Source: Herbaspirillum frisingense GSF30 (GTDB taxonomy: Bacteria > Pseudomonadota > Gammaproteobacteria > Burkholderiales > Burkholderiaceae_D). Taken from it: DNA of 64,000 nucleotides. The stretch is taken from contig NZ_AEEC02000028.1 of the NCBI RefSeq assembly GCF_000300975.2, positions 1-64,000 on the forward strand. Direction: 5' to 3'. The notes beneath the pieces were generated by a model. It saw only the letters and a list, made by a program, of their open reading frames with translations, did no database searches and was not told where the DNA came from. Shown here piece by piece: positions 44,757 to 54,356 of the stretch. How positions within the stretch are numbered: the first letter of the stretch is position 1; every line of letters starts with the position of its first letter. The translations under genes and the position numbers were made by a program.

Positions 44757-45713
44757 TCACAACGGAGACCTACGCGCCCTGGAGGCGGGTCTTGGCGTGC
44801 TCGCCAGGCTGGACGGGTTCGCCCGCCCGGCCTTCTCTTCCACCAGTTCCATCAAGCCCTGTGCCGCAATTGACAGGCTGCGCCCCTTGGGCGTGACGGT
44901 CAGCAAGGGCCGCACCAGGTCGGGGGCATCCAGCGGGATGGCCACCAGCTCCGGCAGGCGGAACTGGAACAAGGTCAGCTCCGGCACCACGCTCACGCCC
45001 AGGCCGCTTTCGATGAGGGCGGCCACGGTGGCCAGGTGCTCCACTTCCAGTCCGGTATGGATCACCGCGCCCGGGCGCAGGGCTGCATCCAGGTGCTGGC
45101 GTACGCTGGTGGAACGGGCCAGGTGGATCATCTCGCAGCCGGCCAGTTGCGCTATCTTGATGCGGCGCTTGCCGGCCAGCTTGTGGTCGCGTCGACAGAC
45201 CAGATAGAACGGATCGCTGTACAGCGGGCGGGTATCGAACTCCAGCAGGTTCGGTCCCGGCGCGGTCAGTGCGATATCGGCCTTGCCCTGGCGCAGCAGG
45301 TCCAGGCAGTGGTCTGAAATGGCGTCGAACAGCTCCAGCATCACCCCCGGATAGCGACGCCGGTACTCCGCCAGCACCGGCGGCAGCCAACCCGCCGCCA
45401 GCGAGGGCAAGGCGGCGATGGCCACCCGGCCCTTGCGGCGCGCCACGTAGTCGCTCATGTCGGCGAAGGCGGCCTCGATGTCGTGGACCAGCTGGCGTGC
45501 CACCTGCACGAACAGTTCACCTTCCGGCGTCAGGGTCACATTGCGGGTATCGCGCTCGAACAGCCGCGCCCCGGCGGCGGCTTCCAGCTTCTGGATCATG
45601 GCGCTGAAGGCGGATTGCGAGACATGGCAGCGCTCGGCCGCATGGCCGAAATGGCGACAGTCGACCAGGGCCAGGAAGGCCTGCAGCAATCGCGTGGAGA
45701 TATTGGTTTGCAT
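44757..45713 (-). CDS. LysR-family transcriptional regulator
   Basis: 318 residues. The winged helix (1-60) reads STRLLQAFLALVDCRHFGHAAERCHVSQSAFSAMIQKLE with ARLFERDTRNVTLTPEGE. The effector domain follows at about 90-295. It diverges from the CitMHS transporter gene across 187 bases and probably senses a carboxylate intermediate of that locus. The last 20 residues (SLASTPRPASRARRSP) are disordered. Confidence 0.88.
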   Translation of the reverse strand: MQTNISTRLLQAFLALVDCRHFGHAAERCHVSQSAFSAMIQKLEAAAGARLFERDTRNVTLTPEGELFVQVARQLVHDIEAAFADMSDYVARRKGRVAIAALPSLAAGWLPPVLAEYRRRYPGVMLELFDAISDHCLDLLRQGKADIALTAPGPNLLEFDTRPLYSDPFYLVCRRDHKLAGKRRIKIAQLAGCEMIHLARSTSVRQHLDAALRPGAVIHTGLEVEHLATVAALIESGLGVSVVPELTLFQFRLPELVAIPLDAPDLVRPLLTVTPKGRSLSIAAQGLMELVEEKAGRANPSSLASTPRPASRARRSPL

Positions 45714-45900
45714 GGCGAAGGTGGGCCGGCAATTATCCTGAAAAACCGGTCAATCAATCGAAAAAAGCGACTTTACAACAAAATCGACCGCCACCTACAC
45801 TCGCCCTGCTCACCTCCCGCAGCCTCAGTACACAACAATGATCCGGCGCGTTGGAAGTGATGACAACACAAGAACATCAAACCAAACACCGGAGACACGC

Positions 45901-47202
45901 ATGTTAGCCCTGCTAGGCTTTGTCACGATCGTATCCTTGTTCACCGCCATCCTCACCAAGAAGATGTCGCCGCTGGTGGCGCTGATCGCCATTCCCATCA
46001 TCGCTGCGCTGGTCGGTGGCTTCGGCCTGCAGACCTCTAAGTTCATCGTCCAGGGCGTGACCGCCATTGCGCCGGTGGCGGGCATGTTCGTGTTTGCGAT
46101 CCTGTTCTTCGGCATCGTCACCGATGCCGGCATGCTGGACCCCATCATCAGCCGTATCCTCAAGACGGTGGGCAGCCGGCCCACGCGCATCGTGCCGGGT
46201 ACTGCCCTGCTGGCGCTGCTGATCCACCTGGACGGCTCGGGCGCGGTGACTTTCCTCATCACCATCCCGGCCATGCTGCCGCTGTACAACCGGCTGGGCA
46301 TCGACAAGCGCATCCTGGCCTGCGTGGCCTCGCTGGCGGCCGGGGTGAACTTCCTGCCCTGGACCGGGCCGATGATCCGCGCCTCGGCGGCGCTGCATAT
46401 CCCGGTGTCGGACATCTTCACGCCGCTGGTGCCGGTGCAGCTGGTGGGGCTGGCCTTTGTCTTCATCGCTTCCTACCTGCTGGGCCTGAAGGAAGAACGT
46501 CGCCTCGCCCTGGGCAAGGGTTCTACGGTGGACTTCGTGCAGCAGCACGAGCTGACCGAGGCGCAAATGAAGATCCGCCGACCGCAGAATTTCTGGGCCA
46601 ACATCGTGCTCACCGTGTTCGTGCTGGGCGTGATGATCAGCGGCAAGGTCGATCCGGTGGTGATGTTCATGATCGGCGTGGTGCTGGCCCTGATGATCAA
46701 CTACCGCGACGTGACCATGCAGCGCGAGCGCATCGACGCCCACGCCAAGGCCGCGCTGCTGATGGCCAGCATCCTCTTCGCCGCTGGCGTGTTCACCGGC
46801 ATCATGACCAAGTCGGGCATGTTGACCGCCATGGCCAAGACGGCCGTCGGCCTGGTGCCGCCCGACATGGCCGGCCATATTCCGGTGGTGCTGGGCCTGC
46901 TGTCGATGCCGTTGTCGCTGCTGTTCGACCCGGATTCCTTCTATTTCGGCGTGCTGCCGGTGATCGCCGAGGTCAGCCACATGCTGGGCGTACCGACCAT
47001 CCAGGTGGCGCAGGCGGCGCTGCTGGGCCAGATGACCACCGGTTTCCCGGTCAGCCCCCTGACCCCGGCCACCTTCCTGGTGTGCGGCCTGGCCGGCATT
47101 GAACTGGCGGACCACCAGAAGTACACCATTCCCTTCCTGTTCGGCGCCTCGGTGGTGATGACCATCGCCTGCGTGGCGCTGGGCCTGTTCCCGCTGTTCT
47201 GA
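45901..47202 (+). CDS. CitMHS-family carboxylate transporter
   Basis: 433 residues from the ATG at 45901, after CCGGAGACACGC; a frame 21 codons longer is less likely. It has about 11-12 membrane segments. MSPLVALIAIPIIAALVGGFG, FGIVTDAGMLDPIISRILKTVGSRPTRIV, LIHLDGSGAVTFLITIPAMLPLYNRLG and GFPVSPLTPATFLVCGLAGIELADHQKYTIPF are conserved CitMHS stretches. Known relatives carry metal-citrate complexes. Here the AtuA-like genes downstream suggest a carboxylate used by their pathway. Confidence 0.9.
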   Translation: MLALLGFVTIVSLFTAILTKKMSPLVALIAIPIIAALVGGFGLQTSKFIVQGVTAIAPVAGMFVFAILFFGIVTDAGMLDPIISRILKTVGSRPTRIVPGTALLALLIHLDGSGAVTFLITIPAMLPLYNRLGIDKRILACVASLAAGVNFLPWTGPMIRASAALHIPVSDIFTPLVPVQLVGLAFVFIASYLLGLKEERRLALGKGSTVDFVQQHELTEAQMKIRRPQNFWANIVLTVFVLGVMISGKVDPVVMFMIGVVLALMINYRDVTMQRERIDAHAKAALLMASILFAAGVFTGIMTKSGMLTAMAKTAVGLVPPDMAGHIPVVLGLLSMPLSLLFDPDSFYFGVLPVIAEVSHMLGVPTIQVAQAALLGQMTTGFPVSPLTPATFLVCGLAGIELADHQKYTIPFLFGASVVMTIACVALGLFPLF

Positions 47203-47245
47203 TCCAGCGACCGGCCCCGGGAAAGAAACGTTTTTGGAGCATTGC

Positions 47246-48607
47246 ATGACCCATGATCCGCAACGCGTCGTGCGCATCGGCGCCGGTGCCGGCTACTCGG
47301 GCGACCGTATCGAACCGGCGGCCGAGCTGGCCGAACAGGGGCAGCTGGACTACCTGATCTTCGAATGCCTGGCCGAGCGCACCATCGCCATCGGTCAGCA
47401 GGCGCGGCTGGCCGATCCGACCAAGGGCTACGATCCGCTGCTGGCCGAGCGCATGTACGCCGTGCTCAAGACCTGCGCCGACCAGGGCGTACGCATCATC
47501 ACCAACATGGGTGCGGCCAATCCGCAGGCGGCAGCCCAACGCATCCGCGAGATCGCCCGCGAACTGGGCCTGACGCAGCTGAAGGTCGCCGCCGTCATCG
47601 GCGACGACGTGCTGGAGGCGGTGCAGGCCGGCGACTTCCGCATCGAGGACAATGGCCAGCCGGTGGCATCCCTGGGAGAGCGCCTCATCTCGGCCAATGC
47701 CTACCTGGGCGTGGCCCCCATCCTGGAAGCCCTGCAAGCCGGCGCCGACGTGATCGTGACCGGCCGGGTGGCCGATCCGGCACTGGTGCTGGCGCCATTG
47801 GTGTACGAATTCGGCTGGGCTGCCGATGACTGGGACAAGCTGGGCCAAGGCACCGTGGTCGGCCATCTGCTGGAATGCGCAGGCCAGATCACCGGTGGCT
47901 ACTTTGCCGATCCTGGCAGGAAGGATGTGGCCGGGCTGGCGCGATTGGGCTTCCCCATCGGCGAGATCAGCGCCGACGGCAGTGCCGTCATCACCAAGGT
48001 CGCCGGCTCCGGTGGCCAGGTGACGGCGCAGACCTGCAAGGAACAACTGCTTTATGAAATCCATGATCCCGCCGCCTACTACACGCCGGACGTGATCGCC
48101 GATTTCTCGCAAGTCCAGATCACCGAAATCGGCCCTGACCGCGTCGCCATCACCGGCGGCCGTGGCCGCGCGCGCCCGGAAACACTGAAGACCACGCTGG
48201 GCTACCGCGACAGCTTCATCGGCGAGGGCCAGATTTCCTATGCCGGACCAGGGGCGCAAGCTCGCGCCCAGCTGGCTGCCGACATCGTACGCGAGCGCCT
48301 GGCGCTGACCGGCGTGCAGACCGACGAACTGCGCCTGGACCTGATCGGCGTGAACGCCATCAGCAGCGCGCAGATGGCGTCGGCGGCCCGGGCGCCAGAG
48401 CCACAGGAAGTGCGCCTGCGCGTGGCCGGGCGCACGGCCAGCATGAAGGAAGCGGTACGCATCGGCAACGAGGTCGAGACCCTCTACACCAATGGCCCGG
48501 CCGGTGGCGGTGGCGCGACCAAAGCCGCCCGCGAGGTCATTGCCGTGCTATCGCTGCTGCTGCCGCGCAGCCTGGTGCACCCATCCGTTCATATCGAGGA
48601 GGTCTGA
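47246..48607 (+). CDS. AtuA-like (DUF1446) acyl-CoA-metabolism protein
   Basis: 453 residues from the ATG at 47246, with TTGGAGC 5 bases before. It contains RIGAGAGYSGDRIEPAAELAEQGQLDYLIFECLAERT, GYDPLLAERM and VIVTGRVADPALVLAPLVYEFGW, the family signature. AtuA is part of acyclic terpene utilisation in Pseudomonas, but its chemistry is unresolved. Many relatives sit next to carboxylate transporters, as here. Assignment to terpenes is unlikely because no atuC/F carboxylase follows. Confidence 0.85.
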   Translation: MTHDPQRVVRIGAGAGYSGDRIEPAAELAEQGQLDYLIFECLAERTIAIGQQARLADPTKGYDPLLAERMYAVLKTCADQGVRIITNMGAANPQAAAQRIREIARELGLTQLKVAAVIGDDVLEAVQAGDFRIEDNGQPVASLGERLISANAYLGVAPILEALQAGADVIVTGRVADPALVLAPLVYEFGWAADDWDKLGQGTVVGHLLECAGQITGGYFADPGRKDVAGLARLGFPIGEISADGSAVITKVAGSGGQVTAQTCKEQLLYEIHDPAAYYTPDVIADFSQVQITEIGPDRVAITGGRGRARPETLKTTLGYRDSFIGEGQISYAGPGAQARAQLAADIVRERLALTGVQTDELRLDLIGVNAISSAQMASAARAPEPQEVRLRVAGRTASMKEAVRIGNEVETLYTNGPAGGGGATKAAREVIAVLSLLLPRSLVHPSVHIEEV

Positions 48608-48608
48608 C

Positions 48609-48908
48609 ATGCAACTCAGAGACATCGCCCATTCGCGTGCCGGGGACAAGGGCGACATTTCCAATATTTCGGTGATTGCCTACCGCATCGAGGATTACGC
48701 CCTGCTGGAACGAGAACTGACCGCCGAGCGGGTGCGAGCGCATTTTGCGGGGGTCGTGCTGGGAGAGGTTGTGCGCTACGCCTTGCCGCAGCTGGGAGCA
48801 CTCAATTTCGTGATGCAGCGCGCACTGGGCGGCGGCGTGACGCGCTCATTGGCGCTGGATGCGCATGGGAAAGCGTTGTCGGGGGTGATGCTGGGGATGG
48901 AACTGTAG
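48609..48908 (+). CDS. AtuA-associated small protein
   Basis: 99 residues, starting 1 base after the AtuA-like stop. MQLRDIAHSRAGDKGDISNISVIAYRIEDYALLERELTAERV and LPQLGALNFVMQRALGGGVTRSLALDAHGKAL match the small AtuA-related subunit found beside or fused to DUF1446 proteins. It probably forms a complex with its upstream neighbour. It has no Cys for an Fe-S cluster. Confidence 0.85.
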   Translation: MQLRDIAHSRAGDKGDISNISVIAYRIEDYALLERELTAERVRAHFAGVVLGEVVRYALPQLGALNFVMQRALGGGVTRSLALDAHGKALSGVMLGMEL

Positions 48909-49180
48909 TATTGAGAATCATCTGAAAATTCTCGTAACACGAGAAGAAAGAAAGAGCGCTATTTTGGCTGCAGTTAGGTGACATTAGAGCGACGTTGGAG
49001 CGATGCGGAGAACCTTTGTCGGTCATAAATTACCCCAGGGAAAAATAGGCAAGTTTTCACCGATTACTTCGTCTGAAACTGCGTACATTGCGACTGTCCA
49101 AAGCCGGCAAGATTTGGTATCGTCCGCCCGTGATTCATTCTCGCACTGCATCAGCTCCCTGCTGATACTCTCCCCCCATT

Positions 49181-50392
49181 ATGAAAAAACCAACTCGACT
49201 CGGCACGCCGCTTTCTCCTTCCGCCACCAAGGTCATGCTGCTGGGCTCCGGCGAACTGGGCAAGGAAGTCATCATTGCCCTGCAACGCCTGGGCGTGGAA
49301 GTGATCGCCGTTGACCGTTATGAAAACGCGCCCGGCCATCAGGTCGCGCATCGCGCCCATGTGATCAACATGACCGACGGCGCCGCCCTGGCCGCATTGA
49401 TCGAGCAGGAGCAGCCGGACCTGATCGTGCCCGAGATCGAGGCCATCGCCACCGAAACCCTGGTCAAGCTGGAAGAAGCCGGCCGCGCCCGTGTCATCCC
49501 GACCGCCCGCGCCGCCTGGCTGACCATGAACCGCGAAGGCATCCGCCGTCTGGCCGGTGAAACACTGAGCCTGGCGACCTCGCCCTATCGCTTCGCCGAC
49601 AGCCTCGACGAGCTCAAGGCCGCCATCGACCAGATCGGCTATCCGTGCGTGATCAAGCCGGTCATGTCCTCCTCCGGCAAGGGCCAGTCCAAGATCGACA
49701 GCGCCGACGAGATCGAAGCCGCCTGGAACTACGCCGCCGCCGGCGGCCGCGTGGACTCCGGTCGCGTGATCGTGGAAGGCTTCATCGACTTCGACTACGA
49801 AATCACGCTTCTGACGGTGCGCTCGCTCAACGAAAACGGCGAGACCATCACCAGCTTCTGCGACCCCATCGGTCACGTGCAGGTCAAGGGCGACTATGTC
49901 GAATCCTGGCAGCCGCACCCGATGCCGGGCGCCGCGCTGGAGAAGGCCCGCGACATCGCCCGCAAGGTCACCGAGAACCTGGGCGGCCTGGGCCTGTTCG
50001 GGGTGGAACTGTTCGTCAAGGGCGACATGGTCTGGTTCTCCGAAGTCAGCCCGCGTCCGCACGACACCGGCATGGTCACCATGGTCAGCCAGGTGCAGAG
50101 CGAGTTCGAACTGCATGCCAAGGCCATCCTCGGCCTGCCGGTCAATACCGCCCTGCGTACCCCGGGTGCGTCGGCCGTCATCTACGGCCAGCATGAAGCC
50201 CGTGGCATCGCCTTCGACGGCGTAGCCGAGGCGCTGCGCATCCCCGGCGCCGATATCCGCCTGTTCGGCAAGCCGGAGTCCTTCGCCCGTCGCCGCATGG
50301 GCGTGGCCCTGGCCGCCGCCGACAATGTGGAAACTGCCCGCATCCGCGCCAAGCAGGCCGCAGCCAAGGTCAAGCCGGTGATCCCGGAATAA
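49181..50392 (+). CDS. purT: Formate-dependent phosphoribosylglycinamide formyltransferase 2 (PurT)
   Basis: 403 residues. [54 protein letters not shown] and the ATP-grasp stretch [17 protein letters not shown] (about 148-164) with [17 protein letters not shown] are diagnostic. It converts GAR to FGAR with formate and ATP, two steps before the PurL reaction encoded elsewhere in the window. No Shine-Dalgarno sequence is visible before the ATG (ctccccccatt), so translation may start on a short leader. A hairpin terminator follows. Confidence 0.95.
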   Translation: MKKPTRLGTPLSPSATKVMLLGSGELGKEVIIALQRLGVEVIAVDRYENAPGHQVAHRAHVINMTDGAALAALIEQEQPDLIVPEIEAIATETLVKLEEAGRARVIPTARAAWLTMNREGIRRLAGETLSLATSPYRFADSLDELKAAIDQIGYPCVIKPVMSSSGKGQSKIDSADEIEAAWNYAAAGGRVDSGRVIVEGFIDFDYEITLLTVRSLNENGETITSFCDPIGHVQVKGDYVESWQPHPMPGAALEKARDIARKVTENLGGLGLFGVELFVKGDMVWFSEVSPRPHDTGMVTMVSQVQSEFELHAKAILGLPVNTALRTPGASAVIYGQHEARGIAFDGVAEALRIPGADIRLFGKPESFARRRMGVALAAADNVETARIRAKQAAAKVKPVIPE

Positions 50393-50413
50393 GCGTCGCA
50401 AACGATCTGGCCG

Positions 50414-50449
50414 ACGGGCTCCGAGTTGCATCGGAGCCCGTTTAGTTTT
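50414..50449 (+). terminator. Rho-independent terminator of purT
   Basis: acgggctccga (50414-50424) pairs with tcggagcccgt (50431-50441); ttagtttt follows. Confidence 0.9.
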
Positions 50450-50491
50450 GGGGCCGGCAACGCGGCGGGGAAACGATATAAACAATATGCC

Positions 50492-50519
50492 CGTCGGCTC
50501 TGGTTATAATCGTCGGCTC
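50492..50519 (+). promoter_or_regulatory. Candidate nadB promoter with flanking direct repeat
   Basis: TATAAT at 50505-50510 lies 38 bases before the nadB ATG. It is bracketed by two copies of CGTCGGCTC (50492-50500 and 50511-50519). The -35 region is not consensus. The repeats could be an operator that overlaps the -10 box. Confidence 0.45.
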
Positions 50520-50548
50520 CCTCCACAACAGCAGCTTTGCTCACGATC

Positions 50549-52153
50549 ATGAAGTGCGATGTCGCCATCATCGGCAGCGGTCTGGCCGGTCTCTCCGTAG
50601 CTCTCCATCTTGCCGAAAAGTATCAGGTCGTGGTCGTCTCCAAGGGCGAACTGCTGGACGGCGCCAGCAACTGGGCGCAAGGCGGCATCGCCGCCGTGCT
50701 GGATTCGGGCGACAGCCACGCCCAGCACATCGAGGACACGCTGGTGGCCGGTGCCGGCCTGTGTGACGAAGGCGCCACCCGCGCCATCGTCGAACAAGGG
50801 CGCCAGGCCATCGAATGGCTGATCGCCCAGGGCGTACCCTTCACCCGCGACGACAGCGCCGAGCTGGGCTACCACCTGACCCGCGAAGGCGGCCACAGCC
50901 AGCGTCGCATCATCCACGCCGCCGATGCCACCGGGCATGCGGTGCAGGTGACGCTGGAACAGCGCGTGCGCGCCCACCCCAACATCACCCTGCTGGAACA
51001 CCACTGCGCCATCGACCTGATCCACGCCGGCAGGCGCGATCGCGAGGCCGAGCCGCGTTGCCTGGGCGTGCATGTGCAGGACAGCCAGAGCGGCCGGGTG
51101 CTGGCCATCGCCGCCGGCCGCACCGTGCTGGCCACCGGGGGTGCGGGCAAGGTCTATCTGTACACCTCCAACCCGGATTCAGCCACCGGCGACGGCATTG
51201 CCATGGCCTGGCGCGCCGGCTGCCGGGTGGCCAACATGGAATTCATCCAGTTCCATCCGACCTGCCTGTATCACCCCTATGCCAAGTCCTTCCTCATCAG
51301 CGAGGCGCTGCGCGGCGAAGGCGCCCTGCTCAAGCTGCCGGCCTCGGCCGGTGCGTCCGCCGGCCAGCGCTTCATGCCCGAGCACGATGCCCGGGCCGAG
51401 CTGGCGCCACGCGACATCGTGGCCCGCGCCATCGACTTCGAGATGAAGAAGCGCGGCCTGGACCATGTGGACCTGGACATCAGCCACCAGAGCCCGGCCT
51501 TCATCGCCGAGCACTTCCCGACCATCCAGGCCCGCTGCCTGGAGTTCGGCATCGACATCACGCGCCAGCCGATCCCGGTGGTGCCGGCCGCCCACTACAC
51601 TTGCGGCGGCGTGGTGACCGACATGGCTGGCCGCACCGACCTGCCGGGGCTGTATGCCGTCGGCGAGACCGCCTATACGGGCCTGCACGGCGCCAACCGG
51701 CTGGCCAGCAATTCGCTGCTGGAGTGCGTGGTGCTGGGACGCGCCGCGGCTGCCGATATCGAGCGCGAACTGGCTGCTGGCACCTGGCGCGTGGCCGACC
51801 TGCCTGCCTGGGATGAAAGCCGTGTCACCGATGCCGACGAGGAGGTGGTGATCGCCCACAACTGGGACGAACTGCGTCGCTTCATGTGGAACTACGTGAG
51901 CATCGTGCGTACCGACAAGCGCCTGGAGCGCGCACAGCATCGCATCCGCCTGCTCAAGGAAGAGATCGACGAGTATTACGCCAACTTCCGCGTCTCGCGT
52001 GATCTGCTGGAACTGCGCAACCTGGTGGACGTGGCGCAGTTGATCGTCTCCAGCGCACTGATGCGCAAGGAAAGCCGGGGCCTGCACTTCAGCCAGGACT
52101 ATCCGCGCACGCTACCCCGCGCCACGCCGACCATCCTGCCCGGGCGGCAATGA
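50549..52153 (+). CDS. nadB: L-aspartate oxidase
   Basis: 534 residues from the ATG at 50549; a TTG 4 codons upstream is in frame. [31 protein letters not shown] binds [46 protein letters not shown] and [10 protein letters not shown] are conserved in NadB and fumarate-reductase-type flavoproteins. It oxidises aspartate to iminoaspartate, the substrate of NadA. Convergent with nadC-nadA and separated by a bidirectional terminator. Confidence 0.97.
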   Translation: MKCDVAIIGSGLAGLSVALHLAEKYQVVVVSKGELLDGASNWAQGGIAAVLDSGDSHAQHIEDTLVAGAGLCDEGATRAIVEQGRQAIEWLIAQGVPFTRDDSAELGYHLTREGGHSQRRIIHAADATGHAVQVTLEQRVRAHPNITLLEHHCAIDLIHAGRRDREAEPRCLGVHVQDSQSGRVLAIAAGRTVLATGGAGKVYLYTSNPDSATGDGIAMAWRAGCRVANMEFIQFHPTCLYHPYAKSFLISEALRGEGALLKLPASAGASAGQRFMPEHDARAELAPRDIVARAIDFEMKKRGLDHVDLDISHQSPAFIAEHFPTIQARCLEFGIDITRQPIPVVPAAHYTCGGVVTDMAGRTDLPGLYAVGETAYTGLHGANRLASNSLLECVVLGRAAAADIERELAAGTWRVADLPAWDESRVTDADEEVVIAHNWDELRRFMWNYVSIVRTDKRLERAQHRIRLLKEEIDEYYANFRVSRDLLELRNLVDVAQLIVSSALMRKESRGLHFSQDYPRTLPRATPTILPGRQ

Positions 52154-52219
52154 TGCGCTAGTATCGCCCTGCCCTGGACCGGCTGGCCGGGGTAGCAAAG
52201 AGCTAGCCCGATAATAAAG

Positions 52220-52257
52220 CGACAAGGCCCGCCGGATTTCTCCGGCGGGCCTTGTCG
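52220..52257. terminator. Bidirectional terminator between nadB and nadC
   Basis: A perfect 16-bp stem: cgacaaggcccgccgg (52220-52235) and ccggcgggccttgtcg (52242-52257), loop atttct. Confidence 0.9.
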
Positions 52258-52276
52258 TTCCAGCGTACGGACAGCG

Positions 52277-53191
52277 TCAGCCGACCACGCGCAGGGAAAA
52301 GTCGGTGGCCTGGATATCCTTGGTCAGGCTGCCGATGGAAATGCGGTCCACACCGGTTTCGGCAATGGCACGTACGGTCTGCATGTTGATGCCGCCGGAA
52401 GCCTCCAGCAAGGCGCGTCCGGCATTGATGGCCACGGCCTCGCGCATCAGCTCCAGCGAGAAATTGTCCAGCAGGATGGATTGCGCGCCGGCCTGCAGCG
52501 CTTCTTCCAGCTCCTGCAGGTTCTCCACCTCGACTTGGATGGTGACACCGGCATTGAGCTTGATGGCAGCCGCCACAGCGGCCGTGATGCCACCGGCAGC
52601 AGCAATATGGTTTTCCTTGATCAGGATGCCGTCGTACAGCGCCAGACGCTGGTTGGCGCCGCCACCGACGCGCACTGCGTACTTCTGCGCCAGGCGCAGG
52701 CCCGGCAGGGTCTTACGGGTATCCAGGATGGACGCAGCTGTACCCTGCACCACCTCCACGTAACGCCGGGTAGCGCTGGCAACGCCCGAGAGCAGCTGCA
52801 GGAAGTTCAGCGCACCGCGCTCGGCGGTCAGCAAGGCACGGGCCGGGCCTTCGATGGTGCAGACCTCGCTGTCGGCCGTCATCACCTCCCCTTCGGCGTA
52901 GCGCCAGCTGACCTGCAGACGCGGATCAAGGCGGGTCATGACGGCTTCGAACCAGGGCGCACCGCACAGTACGGCGGCTTCGCGCACGATCACGCGGGCC
53001 TTGACGAACTCGCTCTCCGGCACCAGCAGGCCGGTGTAGTCGCAGTCGCCGACGTCTTCGGCGATGGCCTGGTTGACGTTGGCATCGAAGGCCGCATGCA
53101 GTGCCGGATCGAAGGGTGCGAAGGGATTGCGCAGATTGCTGGCGGCGACGGTGGAGGCCGCGGACGCGGATTTGAGGGCGTGGAGAGTCAT
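52277..53191 (-). CDS. nadC: Nicotinate-nucleotide pyrophosphorylase (quinolinate phosphoribosyltransferase)
   Basis: 304 residues. [61 protein letters not shown] and [12 protein letters not shown] are diagnostic, including the PRPP/quinolinate-binding RKT and KEN motifs. It converts quinolinate and PRPP to nicotinate mononucleotide. ATG overlaps the nadA stop by 4 bases, so it is coupled to nadA. Confidence 0.97.
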   Translation of the reverse strand: MTLHALKSASAASTVAASNLRNPFAPFDPALHAAFDANVNQAIAEDVGDCDYTGLLVPESEFVKARVIVREAAVLCGAPWFEAVMTRLDPRLQVSWRYAEGEVMTADSEVCTIEGPARALLTAERGALNFLQLLSGVASATRRYVEVVQGTAASILDTRKTLPGLRLAQKYAVRVGGGANQRLALYDGILIKENHIAAAGGITAAVAAAIKLNAGVTIQVEVENLQELEEALQAGAQSILLDNFSLELMREAVAINAGRALLEASGGINMQTVRAIAETGVDRISIGSLTKDIQATDFSLRVVG

Positions 53192-54327
53192 GCGGGGCCG
53201 ATTCCTGCAAACAGTTGCTGTTCATCTTCAAGGCGCGCCGACGGGCGGACCTTGGCCTTGCGCTGGGCGGCGAAGTCCAGCATGCGATCGATGCAGACCA
53301 CGGCCTGCTGGCCTATGGCGGGATCGACATGGATTTCGTTGGCGCCGGTTTCCAGCACGTGCAGCAGATTCTGCAAGCCGTTCATGGCCATCCACGGGCA
53401 ATGGGCGCAACTCTTGCAGGTAGCGCTGTTGCCGGCCGTGGGGGCGTCGATGAAACGCTTGCCGGGGGCCGCGGCGCGCATCTTGTGCAGGATGCCGTTA
53501 TCGGTGGCGACGATGAAGGCCGGGGCGTCAGACGCTTGCACGGCGGCGATCAGTTGCGAGGTCGAACCGATCACGTCGGCCTGGGCCACCACGGCCTCGG
53601 GCGACTCGGGGTGCACCAGCACCAGCGCATCGGGGTGTTCGGCGCGCATCAGTTCCAGTTCCACGCCCTTGAATTCGTCGTGCACCAGGCAGGAACCCTG
53701 CCACAGCAGCATGTCGGCGCCGGTCTGCTTCTGGATGTAGCTGCCCAGGTGCTTGTCGGGTGCCCACAGGATCTTCTTGCCCTGGGCATGCAGGTGCTGG
53801 ACGATTTCCAGGCCGATGCCGGAGGTCACCATCCAGTCGGCCCTGGCCTTCACAGCCGCACTGGTATTGGCATAGACCACCACGGTGCGGTCCGGGTGCT
53901 GGTCGCAGAAAGCGGCAAATTCGTCGGCCGGGCAACCCAGGTCCAGTGAACAGGTCGCCTCCAGGTCGGGCATGAGGATGTGCTTTTCCGGGCTCAGGAT
54001 CTTGGCGGTCTCGCCCATGAAGCGCACGCCGGCCACCACCAGGGTCTGGGCGGCGTGATCACGGCCGAAACGCGCCATTTCCAGCGAATCGGAGACGCAG
54101 CCGCCGGTTTCCTCGGCCAGGTCCTGCAGGTCTCCATCGACGTAGTAGTGCGCCACCAGCACCGCCTGCTTTTCCTTGAGCAGTTGGCGGATGCGCGCTT
54201 TCAGCTGCGCGCGTTCCTCGGGGCTGGGCGTGGCCGGTACCTTGGCCCACGCATTGGCGGTACAACTGCCGCCGGTCTCCATTTGCGGTCGCTCGAACTC
54301 GACGACCTTGGTTGCTGTTGCTTGCAT
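53188..54327 (-). CDS. nadA: Quinolinate synthase
   Basis: 379 residues from the ATG at 54327; a TTG start 4 codons upstream is in frame but unlikely. [57 protein letters not shown] and [19 protein letters not shown] hold the three [4Fe-4S] cysteines of the NadA type. It condenses iminoaspartate with dihydroxyacetone phosphate to quinolinate. Operon nadA-nadC. Confidence 0.97.
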   Translation of the reverse strand: MQATATKVVEFERPQMETGGSCTANAWAKVPATPSPEERAQLKARIRQLLKEKQAVLVAHYYVDGDLQDLAEETGGCVSDSLEMARFGRDHAAQTLVVAGVRFMGETAKILSPEKHILMPDLEATCSLDLGCPADEFAAFCDQHPDRTVVVYANTSAAVKARADWMVTSGIGLEIVQHLHAQGKKILWAPDKHLGSYIQKQTGADMLLWQGSCLVHDEFKGVELELMRAEHPDALVLVHPESPEAVVAQADVIGSTSQLIAAVQASDAPAFIVATDNGILHKMRAAAPGKRFIDAPTAGNSATCKSCAHCPWMAMNGLQNLLHVLETGANEIHVDPAIGQQAVVCIDRMLDFAAQRKAKVRPSARLEDEQQLFAGIGPA

Positions 54328-54356
54328 GGCGGTCAACAATGCTTTGCGATGAGGGA

